A stretch of DNA of 64,000 nucleotides, taken from the NCBI GenBank assembly GCA_963576475.1, contig OY754972.1, positions 13,318,811 through 13,382,810 on the forward strand. The letters are read 5' to 3'. The notes under the pieces were generated by a model that worked only from the letters and a program-made list of their open reading frames with translations, did not search any database and had not been told where the DNA came from. Made by a program: the position numbers and the translations under genes. Below, one piece after another: positions 53,170-64,000 of this stretch. This stretch comes from Molanna angustata (taxonomy: Eukaryota > Arthropoda > Insecta > Trichoptera > Molannidae). The number at the start of each line of letters is the position of its first letter. Position 1 is the stretch's first letter.

Positions 53170-53301
53170 CTCTTCATCTATCGAGACATGCCAGTGAGGA
53201 ACTCTATATAGAACTCTTCATCTATCGAGACATGCCAGTGAGGAACTCTATATAGAACTCTTCATCTATCGAGACATGCCAGTGAGGAACTCTATATAGA
53301 A
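53170..53301. repeat. 44-bp tandem repeat, three copies
   Basis: Three exact copies of a 44-bp unit starting CTCTTCATCTATCGAGACAT, followed by the first bases of a fourth. Each unit contains the palindrome-like TCTATATAGA. Confidence 0.95.
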
Positions 53302-53459
53302 CTCTTCAATTCACAAATTTTTCTTCCTACACACATACTTTTTATACTCTCCTCTGTTTTCCTTTTATTTTTATTACACTACCTTCATATATTTATGTGA
53401 CCTTTAATTTGTTAATACTATTTGTCTCAACGTGTGAAAACTGGTGAATGTTGTAATTG

Positions 53460-53766
53460 AAATTCCTTGAGGTGGTTTGGACATATTGAAAGAATGAATG
53501 ATGAACGACTGACCAAAAAAATATACATGGGTGTAAGAGATGGAGTGAATAGCAGGGGCCGCCCCAGAAAGGGATGGCATGACCATGTGAATGATATTTT
53601 GAAAGAAGGAAATATAAGAAGCTTGAATAATCGACGATCATGTATGAGACGATGTATGGATGTAAAGGGAAGGTAAGAATGTATGCAAAAATAGAGGAGT
53701 ACGGCGCTCGGTTCTCTCTGCCTACCCCGTAAGGGATATGGCGTGATGGTATGTATGTATGTATGT
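53460..53766 (+). mobile_element. 5'-truncated LINE-T copy
   Basis: RWFGHIERMNDERLTKKIYM through the RRSCMRRCMDVK segment, a frameshift, then the YP...REGYGVMVCM-like end into TATG repeats. Closely related to the 31814 copy. Confidence 0.85.
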
Positions 53767-53853
53767 ATTATTTTCTTCTGTGTACTATCTTTTGTATTAT
53801 GTTGGTTTTCCATACTAAATAAGTAAATAAATTTTGAAAAATTTAACTGACTT

Positions 53854-54062
53854 GCCGACTGCCATGGCAAAGTTGATAAGCCGTTTGGCTTTTGTGTGGG
53901 AGTCCTGGGTTCGAGCCCCCACAAAGGAGAATTTATTTAAATTCTTTTCTCAAGCAAATATTGTTTCTCTGGGCTGGAAACACTGTTATTTGGAAAAAAC
54001 TGCCATAAGACAATAAACTCGCCACTTCCACAGGATGCAAGGAAGTGTTTTATTATTATTGT
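53854..54062 (+). repeat. SINE B copy
   Basis: Head GCCGACTGCCATGGCAAAGT, B box GGTTCGAGCCC, body and ATT tail as in 38728-38945, with scattered differences. Confidence 0.8.
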
Positions 54063-56204
54063 TCACTGTATTTTTTTGAGACATACACACATAAAGAGGG
54101 ACAGCGATTTCTAACGAGATTAAACTAGAACCCCCGCAGTACTCCATAACGGGAACTTCAAGAGGCTTCATATAATGATATTTTTTATTATATAAAACAT
54201 ATTATAGAAATTTTAGATTTTTAAGTCGGCCAAAAATCCCGATAGAAAGAAAGTAGAACTTGTCGTGTTAAGTAACCCATTTTTGGTTTAAACAAAGTGA
54301 TTTGTAATAACTTATAATTCTATGATTGTAATGAATAATATTTTAAGATTAAATCTCAATAAACATACACAGGAGTCGTTTTTTTACGCGGTTTCAAACT
54401 TGCACGGTGCAAAAAATTGAATTTTTAATATAATCATTGTATACTTTATTTCGCGTTTTTTTTTCACATTATTGCGTATAAAATGAGAATTTGGTGTATT
54501 CCTGTATCGTCTGTGTTGAGAAAAAAATATTTTTTTCCTCGAAGAATAGGTAAGTAGTGAAACTGTCTCAGGTGAACAAATAATGCAATCAAATATATAA
54601 TGGAAGATTCCAGTAGAACGAGATGAGGGATATTGGAATCATAGCATATGGTCATTAATACATAGATAAGGTTTGGGATGCGGAACTACACGGCGAGGGT
54701 TGATTCTATATCAAGGTTTTATTTCGGCGGGGAGTTAAACGAAAATCAATGCTACCCCACACCCCCCCCCCCTCTACTATATAATAGCAGGCATGCACAG
54801 GTACGCCACCATCGCCCTATCATACAAGAATTCCCGTCAATCAATTTAAGTGTTGTAAGTGCAAACTGAATACTATATAGATATAATGTGTTGGGTAAGT
54901 ACCTTGGTTTTTTACCATTTCTGATAAAACTATATAAGCAACAAGCATAAGATTAATGCTTATTAAAAAATTTTAAAAATATTTTAACAAGAAATAAGTT
55001 TGAATCAATTATTTTATATATAAATATTTTATTACGAAAACTTGATAATTCTTCAAATTTTATGGATGTGATGAGACTTTTTACCAATTTGAAAATATTT
55101 TTTTTAAATATTAAGTTTCCTGAGCTTGGGGTCACTTTGAAATATTTGATAGTTAAAAAACTTGAGAAGCACTATTCAGATATCCTTCAAAATCTAATGG
55201 GGTCTAAGCGAGAATTAGATATACATATTTGCGAAATTTGAAAAGAAACGAATGAGTACTTTAGCCTATAATTGATAAAGTAAAATGAACACGCAGCACA
55301 TTGCACATAGTACACAGATACATTGTGATGAAACTTTCAGAATACAATCTCAGCACTACTATACTAGTTGATAATCTGCAGTAAAAAAATACCCTTAACT
55401 CACTGAAAACTCACTTCTTCCGCGAATCTTACAAAAACCTGTAATAGTTATATTCAAAGCGCCCTTGAGGTGAGGTTATCACAAAAACGGCGCTATAAAA
55501 ATAATCCAAATTTATTATTATTTATTAACAATTACGAATTCATAACTCCCCACTATATCCCCTTGGGTTAGTGAGAAGTAAAAAACGAAAAAAGTCGGAA
55601 AAAATCGCTGTTTTTTGAAGGTCAATTTGCAAGCACATGTTTTTAGGGGTTACAAATCTGGATTTGTAGCCCCAGTAATGGTCCTAATCATCCCTCCAAA
55701 AATCATTAATACTCTATTTAATGTAAGTTCCAATGTAATATTTGACTGCCCTAATTATTTAAATTATTTTATATAATATCAATAAACCCGTATTTGTAGG
55801 TATACTTGTTTGTACGTAAATTAATAACTATATTATGGCACCATAGAATTATAATATACTATGGCACATAGATATTATCTCTATAATTTAATATCATTAA
55901 TTTTATGTTTAAAAATCACTGATAAAATATATTGATTGGAATTTATAACGAAAATTTCGTAAAAAAATATTTAGGTATAGTTTAATTTTTGTCGTGTAGC
56001 GGAGTGGAACGGTTTGCGCATATATCAAACAAAAAAAAAACACAAATTTGCGCTCAGCGCACCCCACGTGACGTACTAAAGATGTTTGCCGCTTACTATA
56101 CTTTTAACTAATTTAATTTTTATCAGCATCAAGTGTCTTTAAGGATCAATCAATCATTGTGTCTTTATGGATCTATGTATAAATAATGACGTGTTTCATT
56201 TTAG

Positions 56205-56267
56205 GTTCCAACACATCTTCAAGAATGCCAGAACACTTGCGGCGGGCTTATTCGTGAAAAAGACGTT
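56205..56267 (+). other. Possible 63-nt exon, gene unknown
   Basis: Flanked by TTTCATTTTAG and GTAAGT. Open in one frame: VPTHLQECQNTCGGLIREKD plus V. Length is a multiple of three. No flanking exon or homologue recognised, so this may be chance. Confidence 0.15.
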
Positions 56268-56560
56268 GTAAGTCATCCAATTATTATCATTCGACGGAAC
56301 CGTGCAGTGAAGAATAAATAAGATTAGAATTGTCAATAAGATCGCGATCGGAAATAACAGCAGAAGACTATTGAAAATGAATATTCACAATTTAATTTCA
56401 GGCCGCACTCTATACCTATTATTTCAACTCGTAATAATGTTTGTTTTTGCTTTAAATTATTACGTTGTGTGCACAAGCTACGAGTACCTATTACAGCAAT
56501 GAGAGATGAAGATGCGGAATGGAGAAGAAAATAAAAACGAGGAATCATTTTAGTAGTTTT

Positions 56561-56622
56561 AAGAAATCGCCATACGGCAATAAACTCGCCACTTGCGCAG
56601 GGTGCAAGGAAGTGTTCATTAC
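56561..56622 (+). repeat. SINE B tail fragment
   Basis: GCCATACGGCAATAAACTCG followed by CCACTTGCGCAGGGTGCAAG, matching the end of 38728-38945 almost exactly; head absent. Confidence 0.8.
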
Positions 56623-57599
56623 CATATTTTTTTTTCACAACTTAATATTGATTGAATATGCATAATTTATTCAACGGCCTTGCTAAATATACTCGGATGG
56701 AGTTAAAGAGTTTTGATGGACCAATACATATTATTAATTTTATATACATTAAAGTTATTACCTTTATCTTAAATTTGGTTACCAAAATAATCCGAAAGGC
56801 ATCCTCTTCGTCAATTCAAATTAGGTCACTTTTGTTCACTGACACATTACAAATAAATTAAGGCTAAAGACCTGTATCACATAATGGCGTGTACACAAAG
56901 AGAACTAAAGAGAAAAGGGTTAACCTGAGGTAGGAAAGGATAGGACGGTCGAGTAAAACTTGAGTCACGAATGTTATTTATGAATGAATATTTAAACTAA
57001 TAATAATAAATCTATGTTTCCTATTACATTATATTCAATTCATTTACAGAATTTAGCGATAGGGTTTCAATTGCCTAACTAAATGTATTTAAGTCTGTAT
57101 TTTTCTGTTAACTTTTATAGAGCAATTAAGAAATCACATCATGCAATCCTTTGGAATGACCCTGCGTCATTCAACGACACTATATAAATAATTATATGAG
57201 CGTGTGTGCACTTGATTCTACGACATTTATTGCTTGTTGAAAAAAAACATGAATTAAATATTTGCTAGCATTTTTTTAACACTACTTGTATTCCATTCAG
57301 ATTAAACAAAAAAACACAATACTGTAGTTGGTATATACAAAAAATATACTAACAGCGATAACAAGAGAGAAATACACATTAACAACAAGTATCATCATCA
57401 TCTTCAGTGGTACTACAGTCCGCTACGGACCCTGACCTCCAGAAATCGTTTCCATCCCTCCCTATCAACAGCCAGTCTTCTCCAAATATCAGGTCCATTT
57501 CTCTTATATCATCTCAACAAGTTTGGACAACATATTACAGTCATAGCACATTACAGTTATTGATTCCCCAACCGAGCTGTGTGAATTGTGAACGAATAC

Positions 57600-58006
57600 G
57601 ACCAGAGATACACGGACTGCTTATAGCAATCAGGTTGAACTGCTTCAAGCTGTCGCAACACGGGAGTCTGCAGATCCAATAAAAAAATCTCGTTTACAAT
57701 ACAAGGACCGCTTGAAGCAGTCGTGTTGCAGTTGAATCGACTGTTCTAAGCAGTTGTACCGAAAAATGCAGTCGGTTCAACTGCAACACGACTGCTTCAA
57801 GCTGCCGCTACAAGTATATATCGTGTTATACAATTATTAATCAGTCGTGTTGCAGTTGAACAGACTGCTCCAAGCAGTTGACTCTGACTGCCCCAAGCAG
57901 TTGAACTTAGAGATCCAAGCAGTTGACTCTGACTGCACCAAGCAGTTGAACCAACTGCTCCAAGGAGTTGACCCCGACTGATCCAAGCAGTCGTGTATCT
58001 CGGGTC
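57600..58006. mobile_element. MITE with internal CCAAGCAGTTGA repeats
   Basis: Inverted ends: GACCAGAGATACACGGACTG at 57600 and, in reverse from 58006, GACCCGAGATACACGACTGC, differing by one substitution and a one-base gap. Inside, CCAAGCAGT-type motifs recur about six times with GACTGC spacers, in both orientations. A C-A-rich LINE-like piece (57395-57530) lies just to the left. No coding sequence. Confidence 0.65.
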
Positions 58007-58061
58007 TAAGTGTAAGGAAATCGGTGATGTATTGATATTATTATGAATATGGTATTTTGGT

Positions 58062-58781
58062 AATTGAAAAAAGCGGAAGAAGAACAGAATGCGAAATACG
58101 AGTGAATAAGGAATTACTAGAACAAGTGGATGAATATTTGTATCCTAGGAAGTATGTTTCAGCGTGATGGAATACTGGAAAAGGATATAGAAAGAAGGGT
58201 AACGGCAGCAAATAGGGTGAACGGTGCATTAAGAACAATAATGGCCGACCTAAGTATATCAAGGCCAGCAAAGCTCGCTGTGCACAATGCAATAGTCGTA
58301 CCAACATTAATGTATGCAAGTGAAACATGGACATGGCAGAAGACGCATGAAAGTAAAATTAACGCTGTGGAAATGAGGTCCCTAAGACGAATGTGTGGTA
58401 GAACGATCTATGATAGGATAAGGAATGAGGACATCAGACGAGAATGCAAGATTGAAAGAGATATTGTGAGTAGAATGAAAGTAAATACACTACGATGGTT
58501 CGGACATGTGAAGAGAATGAATGATGAGCACCTGACAAAGAAAGTATACAAGGCTGAAAAGAGTGGAATGAGGTCGTGGCCGCCCGAAAAAGAATTGGCA
58601 TGATCATATAAATGAGATTTTGAAAGATAGTAATATACGAAGTCAGAATAATAGGAGAGCATGTATGACGCGATGCATGGATGTAAATGAGGCAAAACAT
58701 GTATGTCAAGATAGAGGTGTCTGGCGTTCGGTCCTCTCTGCCTACCCCAAGTAGGGATACGGCGTGATGGTATGTATGTAT
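58062..58781 (+). mobile_element. 5'-truncated LINE-T copy
   Basis: Bounded by 10-bp direct repeats GTATTTTGGT (58052-58061, 58782-58791). Coding remnants: KSGRRTECEIRV, a frameshift, SMFQRDGILEKDIERRVTAA, ASETWTWQKTHESKINAVEM, RWFGHVKRMNDEHLTKKVYK, then another frameshift in the RGRP region and the TATG tail. Confidence 0.88.
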
Positions 58782-58791
58782 GTATTTTGGT

Positions 58792-60640
58792 GAGGCCAAG
58801 TCAATACCAAGGAATTTCTTTTTGAGGTACACAGGGTTATTAATTGTTTGATAAAGTAATTGAACATTAAATTATTCTCAGATCCTCAGGCAGGTAGGTA
58901 GATACTAATGGATTAAACATTATAAAAATCAATTGTATATGTTTTTTTACGGAGATTAAGCATTAAATTTCTCTGCATATAAAATAACGGTTCATAAGTC
59001 GATGAAGCCAATATTACCTATCCGGTAACATAAAATTTTTTATCTTATTTATAACGCACAAAAGAAACACGGACAGATTTGTTGTTATACAATCAATTTA
59101 GTCGACACAAAAAACCACTATATGTGGTTTGTATTGAAAAAAATATCAGATATCAGACAAGAAAAATCTAAAGCTGGCAACAGACTTGTAAAAGAATATC
59201 GAATACTACATACCTACATAAGTATTTATGGTATGAATGCGACAATCATCATCGTCATCAGATTAAGCGGCTTACTTTGATTAGATATTATAATTAAACA
59301 TACATTTGTAAATAAACAAGTTGCAGGTAAAAAATGCTAAATTATCATAAATAAATAATAACACCTTGAATGTGTTCGTCAGACAGAAAAATAACTTTAA
59401 AAATTTATTTTAAATATTTTCCGTTACAAATTTTATTTAGGTATAAAAAATAGAACGGATTATTTTTTACGTTTATTATATATTATCTTTTTATACATAT
59501 ATGTACATATTATATACATATTTTGCACTCGCAGGCTTATTGACGATTATTTACACGATTAAGCACTCAAGAATAAAAACACGTTGTAAGATCATCCATC
59601 CAAAAATCAATTTTCGGTATGAAGTGCAGCACTTTTGATCCGAACATTCGAAATGTTCGCGAAATGACGCTCGATATGTTAGGCGTGAACAATAAATTAC
59701 AAATTGTGCCGCAAGTCAATTGCTGTCTTTACAAACTCATTCACTAAAACATTATAAAATCGTGTTATTTTTTTTTGTAAAAACGTTTCGTAACGAATTA
59801 CACAGTGGGCTTTTTATTCGTATATTTTTTATCTCTTCTATCAATAACTAATTGACATCGTCCGCTATGACGAATCTTCCCCTAAAATTTTTGATTGTCC
59901 TTCGCTTCCTCTTTCTGCTCTTTGTGCTATTCATATTTCCCCCATTTCGTCTCATTCCTATTTTATTCACTTCGAGATGATCAGATCAAAGAATTTTGAA
60001 GTAATTAGAAAACAAAACGTCAGGAAATGAAATAGGATTGAAGAAATGAGGTGTCCGAGAAAGTGTGGCATTGATTTTGGTTGTCATTATTTTTTTTACT
60101 CTTCATTACTATGACATAGTAAAAAAATTTCGCGTTTAATGTCAACTTTGACAGCTATTCCGACATTGGTAAAATGACCAGTGCGTTTTCTAAGGTCTAG
60201 TCCTTGCGTGTAAAATGTGCGGTAATGATTATGTGAGGTATGCGCCTTACTTTTTACTCACCGAATTTTAACATTAGTAAAGTATGTATTATTTTTATAT
60301 ATCATTGCATATAATACGAATACATTAATACCAATGAATCAAAATATTTAATTATGATAAAATATATTTGTTTGCAAAGACAACACTTGGAAACTCTGCG
60401 GTTTAAGCCATATGTAGATAACGAAGCCATATTAACAACGTGTTTGCTTTCAACTGATATCTACAATAGGTGCAGCAACACCAATATTTGGCTAAAATAA
60501 CAAATAGATGATAATTTTGCAAATCTTGATTACCCCTCCTACATACAAATTCGTTCTGGCTGTTGACTTTTTACTCGAGGTAATTACATTTTAACGCCTG
60601 GAACCTGTTTTGAATTATTCTTGATTGAACTCCATAGTAA
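58792..60640. other. Intergenic, nothing recognised
   Basis: AT-rich, no conserved frame and no clear repeat on reading. One TTATTGACG... patch near 59535 resembles other LINE tails weakly. Confidence 0.4.
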
Positions 60641-61616
60641 TCCAACTGTCGATTTGTTCAGGAGAACTTTGTTCTCTTAACATATCGACAATGTTTCAAG
60701 CCAGGATACGCGAGAATTGTATGGAGAGGTCTACTTTTTTCACGGCTTTTCCAACTTTGAAGTCAAAAAACACCAACTTAGAGGCTTCGCAGCATATATG
60801 TTCCATACACGGATTTACTCAGAATTCGGAGTAGAACATTTCGTGTGTCTGTGTGTGTGTGTGTGTCCCCCCCCCCTTATAACTTTTGATCCGCTCAATT
60901 TACAGAGCCCAAAATTTCAGAATATATAAACAGTTATAGGCCTACAAAACTTTTATACTCAAAATTTTGAATTTTTGTTTCAGTCAGGGGTTATCAACTT
61001 TTGAATTTTTACTTTATTTTTCCATATATCTCAGAAATCATAAAAGCTAGAATGCTGAAAATTGGTATAAACATAGAAAAATACAAAATCTCAAATTAAT
61101 TTTTTCAAAAAAATTCCAGGGTTTCTCAAACATTTTTTATTAAGAAAAATATTTTTTTTATGATAAATTTATGAGTTTAACTGCCTATATTTCCAAATAT
61201 TTTTAAAATATCGAAAAAAGCCGAAACACCCCAACTAGATAATTTAATTTTCTATAAAAAATATAAAAGATGTATTAGCACATCTCAAACTTTTTTTAAC
61301 AATTTTTATAAAAATTGAATTTAGTGACGACATTTCTTCATACAATTTGTATGGCAATCGCCTACACACAATATCTAAGAAAACCTAATTATTTGATACT
61401 AATCTCCAAACATACATACATACCATCATGCTGTTTTCATATTCTGCGTAGGATCAAAGGACTGACCTCCATACTATCCTATCTTGACATACATACATAG
61501 GTACAAGTGTTGTATAGAAAATCAAATATCTTAAAATATTAAATAATTTGTGTTTATGGGATTATAGTTTGGTACTTATTCTTCAACTATACATACTATC
61601 ACTATCGACAGTTGGA
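60641..61616 (+). mobile_element. Repeat E, longer copy with 13-bp inverted ends
   Basis: Starts TCCAACTGTCGAT and ends ATCGACAGTTGGA, an exact 13-bp inverted pair. Shares most of its length with 50837-51425. Contains GT repeats and a C9 tract (60845-60880) and no coding capacity. Likely a nonautonomous DNA element. Confidence 0.55.
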
Positions 61617-64000
61617 TCTCATGTGTTACATGCAACTAGTTAATTAAAAATACCTATCTTGGTTTTAGTTTTATTGACAATTTAATGTGATTATTGACGC
61701 GTTTCGTGGTAGGCTGTATTATCAATTATGAATTAATTGGTAAACTTTTGTTATTTCGTTAACAAGCGTACTTTTTGAGAGTTTTTGAAAGAACTTTAAT
61801 GGGTATTCTTACATTTAGATTAGTAAACATGGTCACTTTTTCGTTATGTGACAGCATAGAATTATAATTCTATGTGTGACAGATATATTTTAAGAACCAT
61901 TCGGATTTTAACGAGAGGAAAGGTTATGAAAATTTTGGTAGGTTTTTCATAATTTTTATTTTTTCGTGGATGATATCTACAAATTATTATTGTTATAATA
62001 CTCGTAAACAAGTACCTAAGTACTAAAATAAAAAAAAATTGACGACACCCATTTCAAATTTTCAAAATCGATCTAATAACGCCTGAATATTATGCAACAT
62101 GAATCAAGCTTTGACATACATTGGCATCGGTGATACACAAATTCAGAGAGTTTCAGATATCTTAACTGGTCGGGAAGTTAGTTAAAAATCGATTGTAAAA
62201 TTACAGACTGACAAGTGAAGTTAAATAAAAGGGTGTAAAAAATAAAAATTGAAAAAATATGAAGAGATGGAAACAAAACGAGATTAGCAGAGAGAACGGA
62301 GGGTAAATTCAGGTGTAAGCAGAAAAAAATACTCGAGTCTTTTTTAAATAATAGATAGTGAGTTTAACTACGCAATATCTGGACTTAGATTATTCCAGAT
62401 TGAATTAGAAAAGAAAATGCTAAATGGTATGAAGTGGAATGTAGAGTTTTGAAAGAAAATATTTAAATAATTAGATAAATAATAAAAAGAAAAAATAAAG
62501 TCCCCTGTAAAAGTAGCCACGCAAAGTCGATGTAATGATTTAATACTGTTAATGCACATCCATTACCGAGATTAGGAACCGTCCAGCAATAGATAGGTAG
62601 ATAGGTAATACACAGAACGGCATTAATGTTTTCTTGTAACTTCCATGGCTGTTTAATTTACCGATGTCACGATGCAAACTATCTATAGACCATGTAGATA
62701 CTCGCCTTAAGGCCTAAGAGGTTAATAACATCGAAATAATAATATGGCGATTAATACTAGTTTGATGTTTCCATTATAACTGTAAGACCATGACCATTTT
62801 GTCGATGACCCCGCGCAATATATTATGTAAATAATGAAGTGGTATTTTCTTCGACCAATTATATTTTTATTTGGCGTATTTCAATACGGCCAGCGTGCGT
62901 ATCGGTATTATAGAATGATTTATTTTCCACATTAATCTAGTTTTATTTTCTTTGCATATAAAGTATCAGAAGCGAATTACGAAAGTTACAACTAGGTAAC
63001 AACACAAGTTTGTCAAAATAATTTTAAATATTTTATATAGGAAAAAAAACCACCACGAAATTAATACAAAATAATTCACAGAATAAATTAATATTCATAA
63101 ATTATTCAAGTATTTTATAAATGTGATCACATTATAGGTACCAATAATCATGCATATCTACAAATTCAAATCCGTCACAATCAAAAGTAAGACATAAAAA
63201 GCCATTGCCACGTAGGTTCGTCGAAAAAAAAAATGAAAACTTCTTAAGAGGACATATAACGCTAAACTTAGTGACTGATATATTAAAACCGCCCAATGCA
63301 ATATGAAGTTACGCGTTAGTAAGGGTAAATATCGCGTGCGTTAAAAAAGGTTTATACGTGATTTAAATTATCGGAAACCCCAAATTTGTTGATTTTATTG
63401 CATTTTAAGAACAAACCTTAGTTGAAATGAAAAAACTTTATCGGTCATTCACTTTGATTTAATGCACTCTTTGAGCGTATTCAAGATTTATTTCTTTACG
63501 ACACATGGGTATGGAGTAATTTAACAAAAATGCTGTAAAAAAGGATATTTTTAATTATTTATTAATGGGAATTAAGGCTGAATTTTAAAATTGTGTGACG
63601 AACATTCACTAGAGAAATGTTGAAAAGACTTTTACTATTATTTCTAGAAACACGCTGTTTAACATATTTGAGGGATTTGATTTGAAATTGAGGTGTTTAG
63701 GTTTATATGGCCCCTTAATACCCCGTGAAAGTGTGAAAAAAATTACTATCGTGATGGAAATTATTCAGAAGAAATTAGGTAATGTGTGAATAGTACGCTT
63801 TTATGGAATATTCGCCACTGGCAAGTGTATCCTAAAAATCGTATGTAGTCAATATATTTGTAAGATCGTTTTGTAACTATCCAACCACAATAGTTGGATC
63901 GCACGTTTCTTTGTATTGAATATACATAATGCACATATAAATGCATTGGACGCTCCCAATGTACGATAATTAAATATGATAAACGTAATAGGTAGATTAC
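61617..64000. other. Window end, nothing recognised
   Basis: AT-rich sequence with no conserved reading frame, tRNA-like head or LINE tail that I can support. Confidence 0.4.

Larger units (their letters stand above)
54063..57394. other. Upstream flank of Src64B, sparse features
   Basis: AT-rich with a C10 tract (about 54760-54772), a CR1-like LINE 3' tail at about 55395-55530 (LKTHFFRESYKNL-like, then AACGGCGCTATAAAAATAAT), a SINE B tail at 56561-56622 and a possible small exon at 56205-56267. Noncoding first exons of Src64B may lie here but cannot be seen. Confidence 0.4.

Noticed and set aside
53170..53301. CRISPR-like array
   Set aside because: Units are directly adjacent without spacers, in a eukaryotic intron-flank context.

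Overview
This is an AT-rich (my estimate is about 70% A+T) eukaryotic nuclear window with spliced genes, long introns and dense, partly nested transposable elements. The three genes I can reconstruct are most like insect proteins. The repeat content (tRNA-headed SINEs, a LINE whose 3' end runs into TATG repeats, hairpin MITEs) fits an insect, possibly Lepidoptera or a relative. The order is a guess.

Layout. (1) 1493-19907, minus strand: a complete DDX5/p68 (Rm62-type) DEAD-box RNA helicase gene in seven coding exons, predicted 799 aa. Its introns carry a 5'-truncated LINE inside a fold-back element (2462-3451), a CR1-like LINE (7640-8745) and SINEs (14830-15056, 15447-15612, 16684-16852). (2) 20174-23600: the divergent intergenic region. 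It holds a four-unit minisatellite with primer-binding-site-like units, a GC-rich block that may be an LTR, and a short THAP-like reading frame. (3) 23601-35108, plus strand: a complete SLC35B3/Papst2-type PAPS transporter gene in five exons, predicted 361 aa. Its introns 2 and 4 are packed with transposons, including a 3.1 kb element with 33-bp inverted ends coding for a DUF7869-like protein (24857-27991) and a Tc1 element (32081-33804). (4) 35109-44197: intergenic LINE and SINE debris between two convergent genes. (5) 44198-52908, minus strand: a complete Src64B-type tyrosine kinase gene in six coding exons, predicted 532 aa, with a hAT relic (51508-52530) in intron 1. (6) 53012-64000: upstream of Src64B, mostly repeats (SINE, LINE, MITE), with no gene I can identify.

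The three host genes are not functionally linked: RNA helicase, Golgi sulfate-donor import, and membrane-proximal signalling. Their exon phases all close exactly (800, 362 and 533 codons including stop), which supports the models. The most interesting item is the 3.1 kb transposon at 24857-27991. It is flanked by a 4-bp ATAT duplication, and removing it together with one ATAT copy puts the interrupted LINE reading frame back in register. Its only long protein has a possible acidic triad and an insect 'CDxCxGQNRN' motif.
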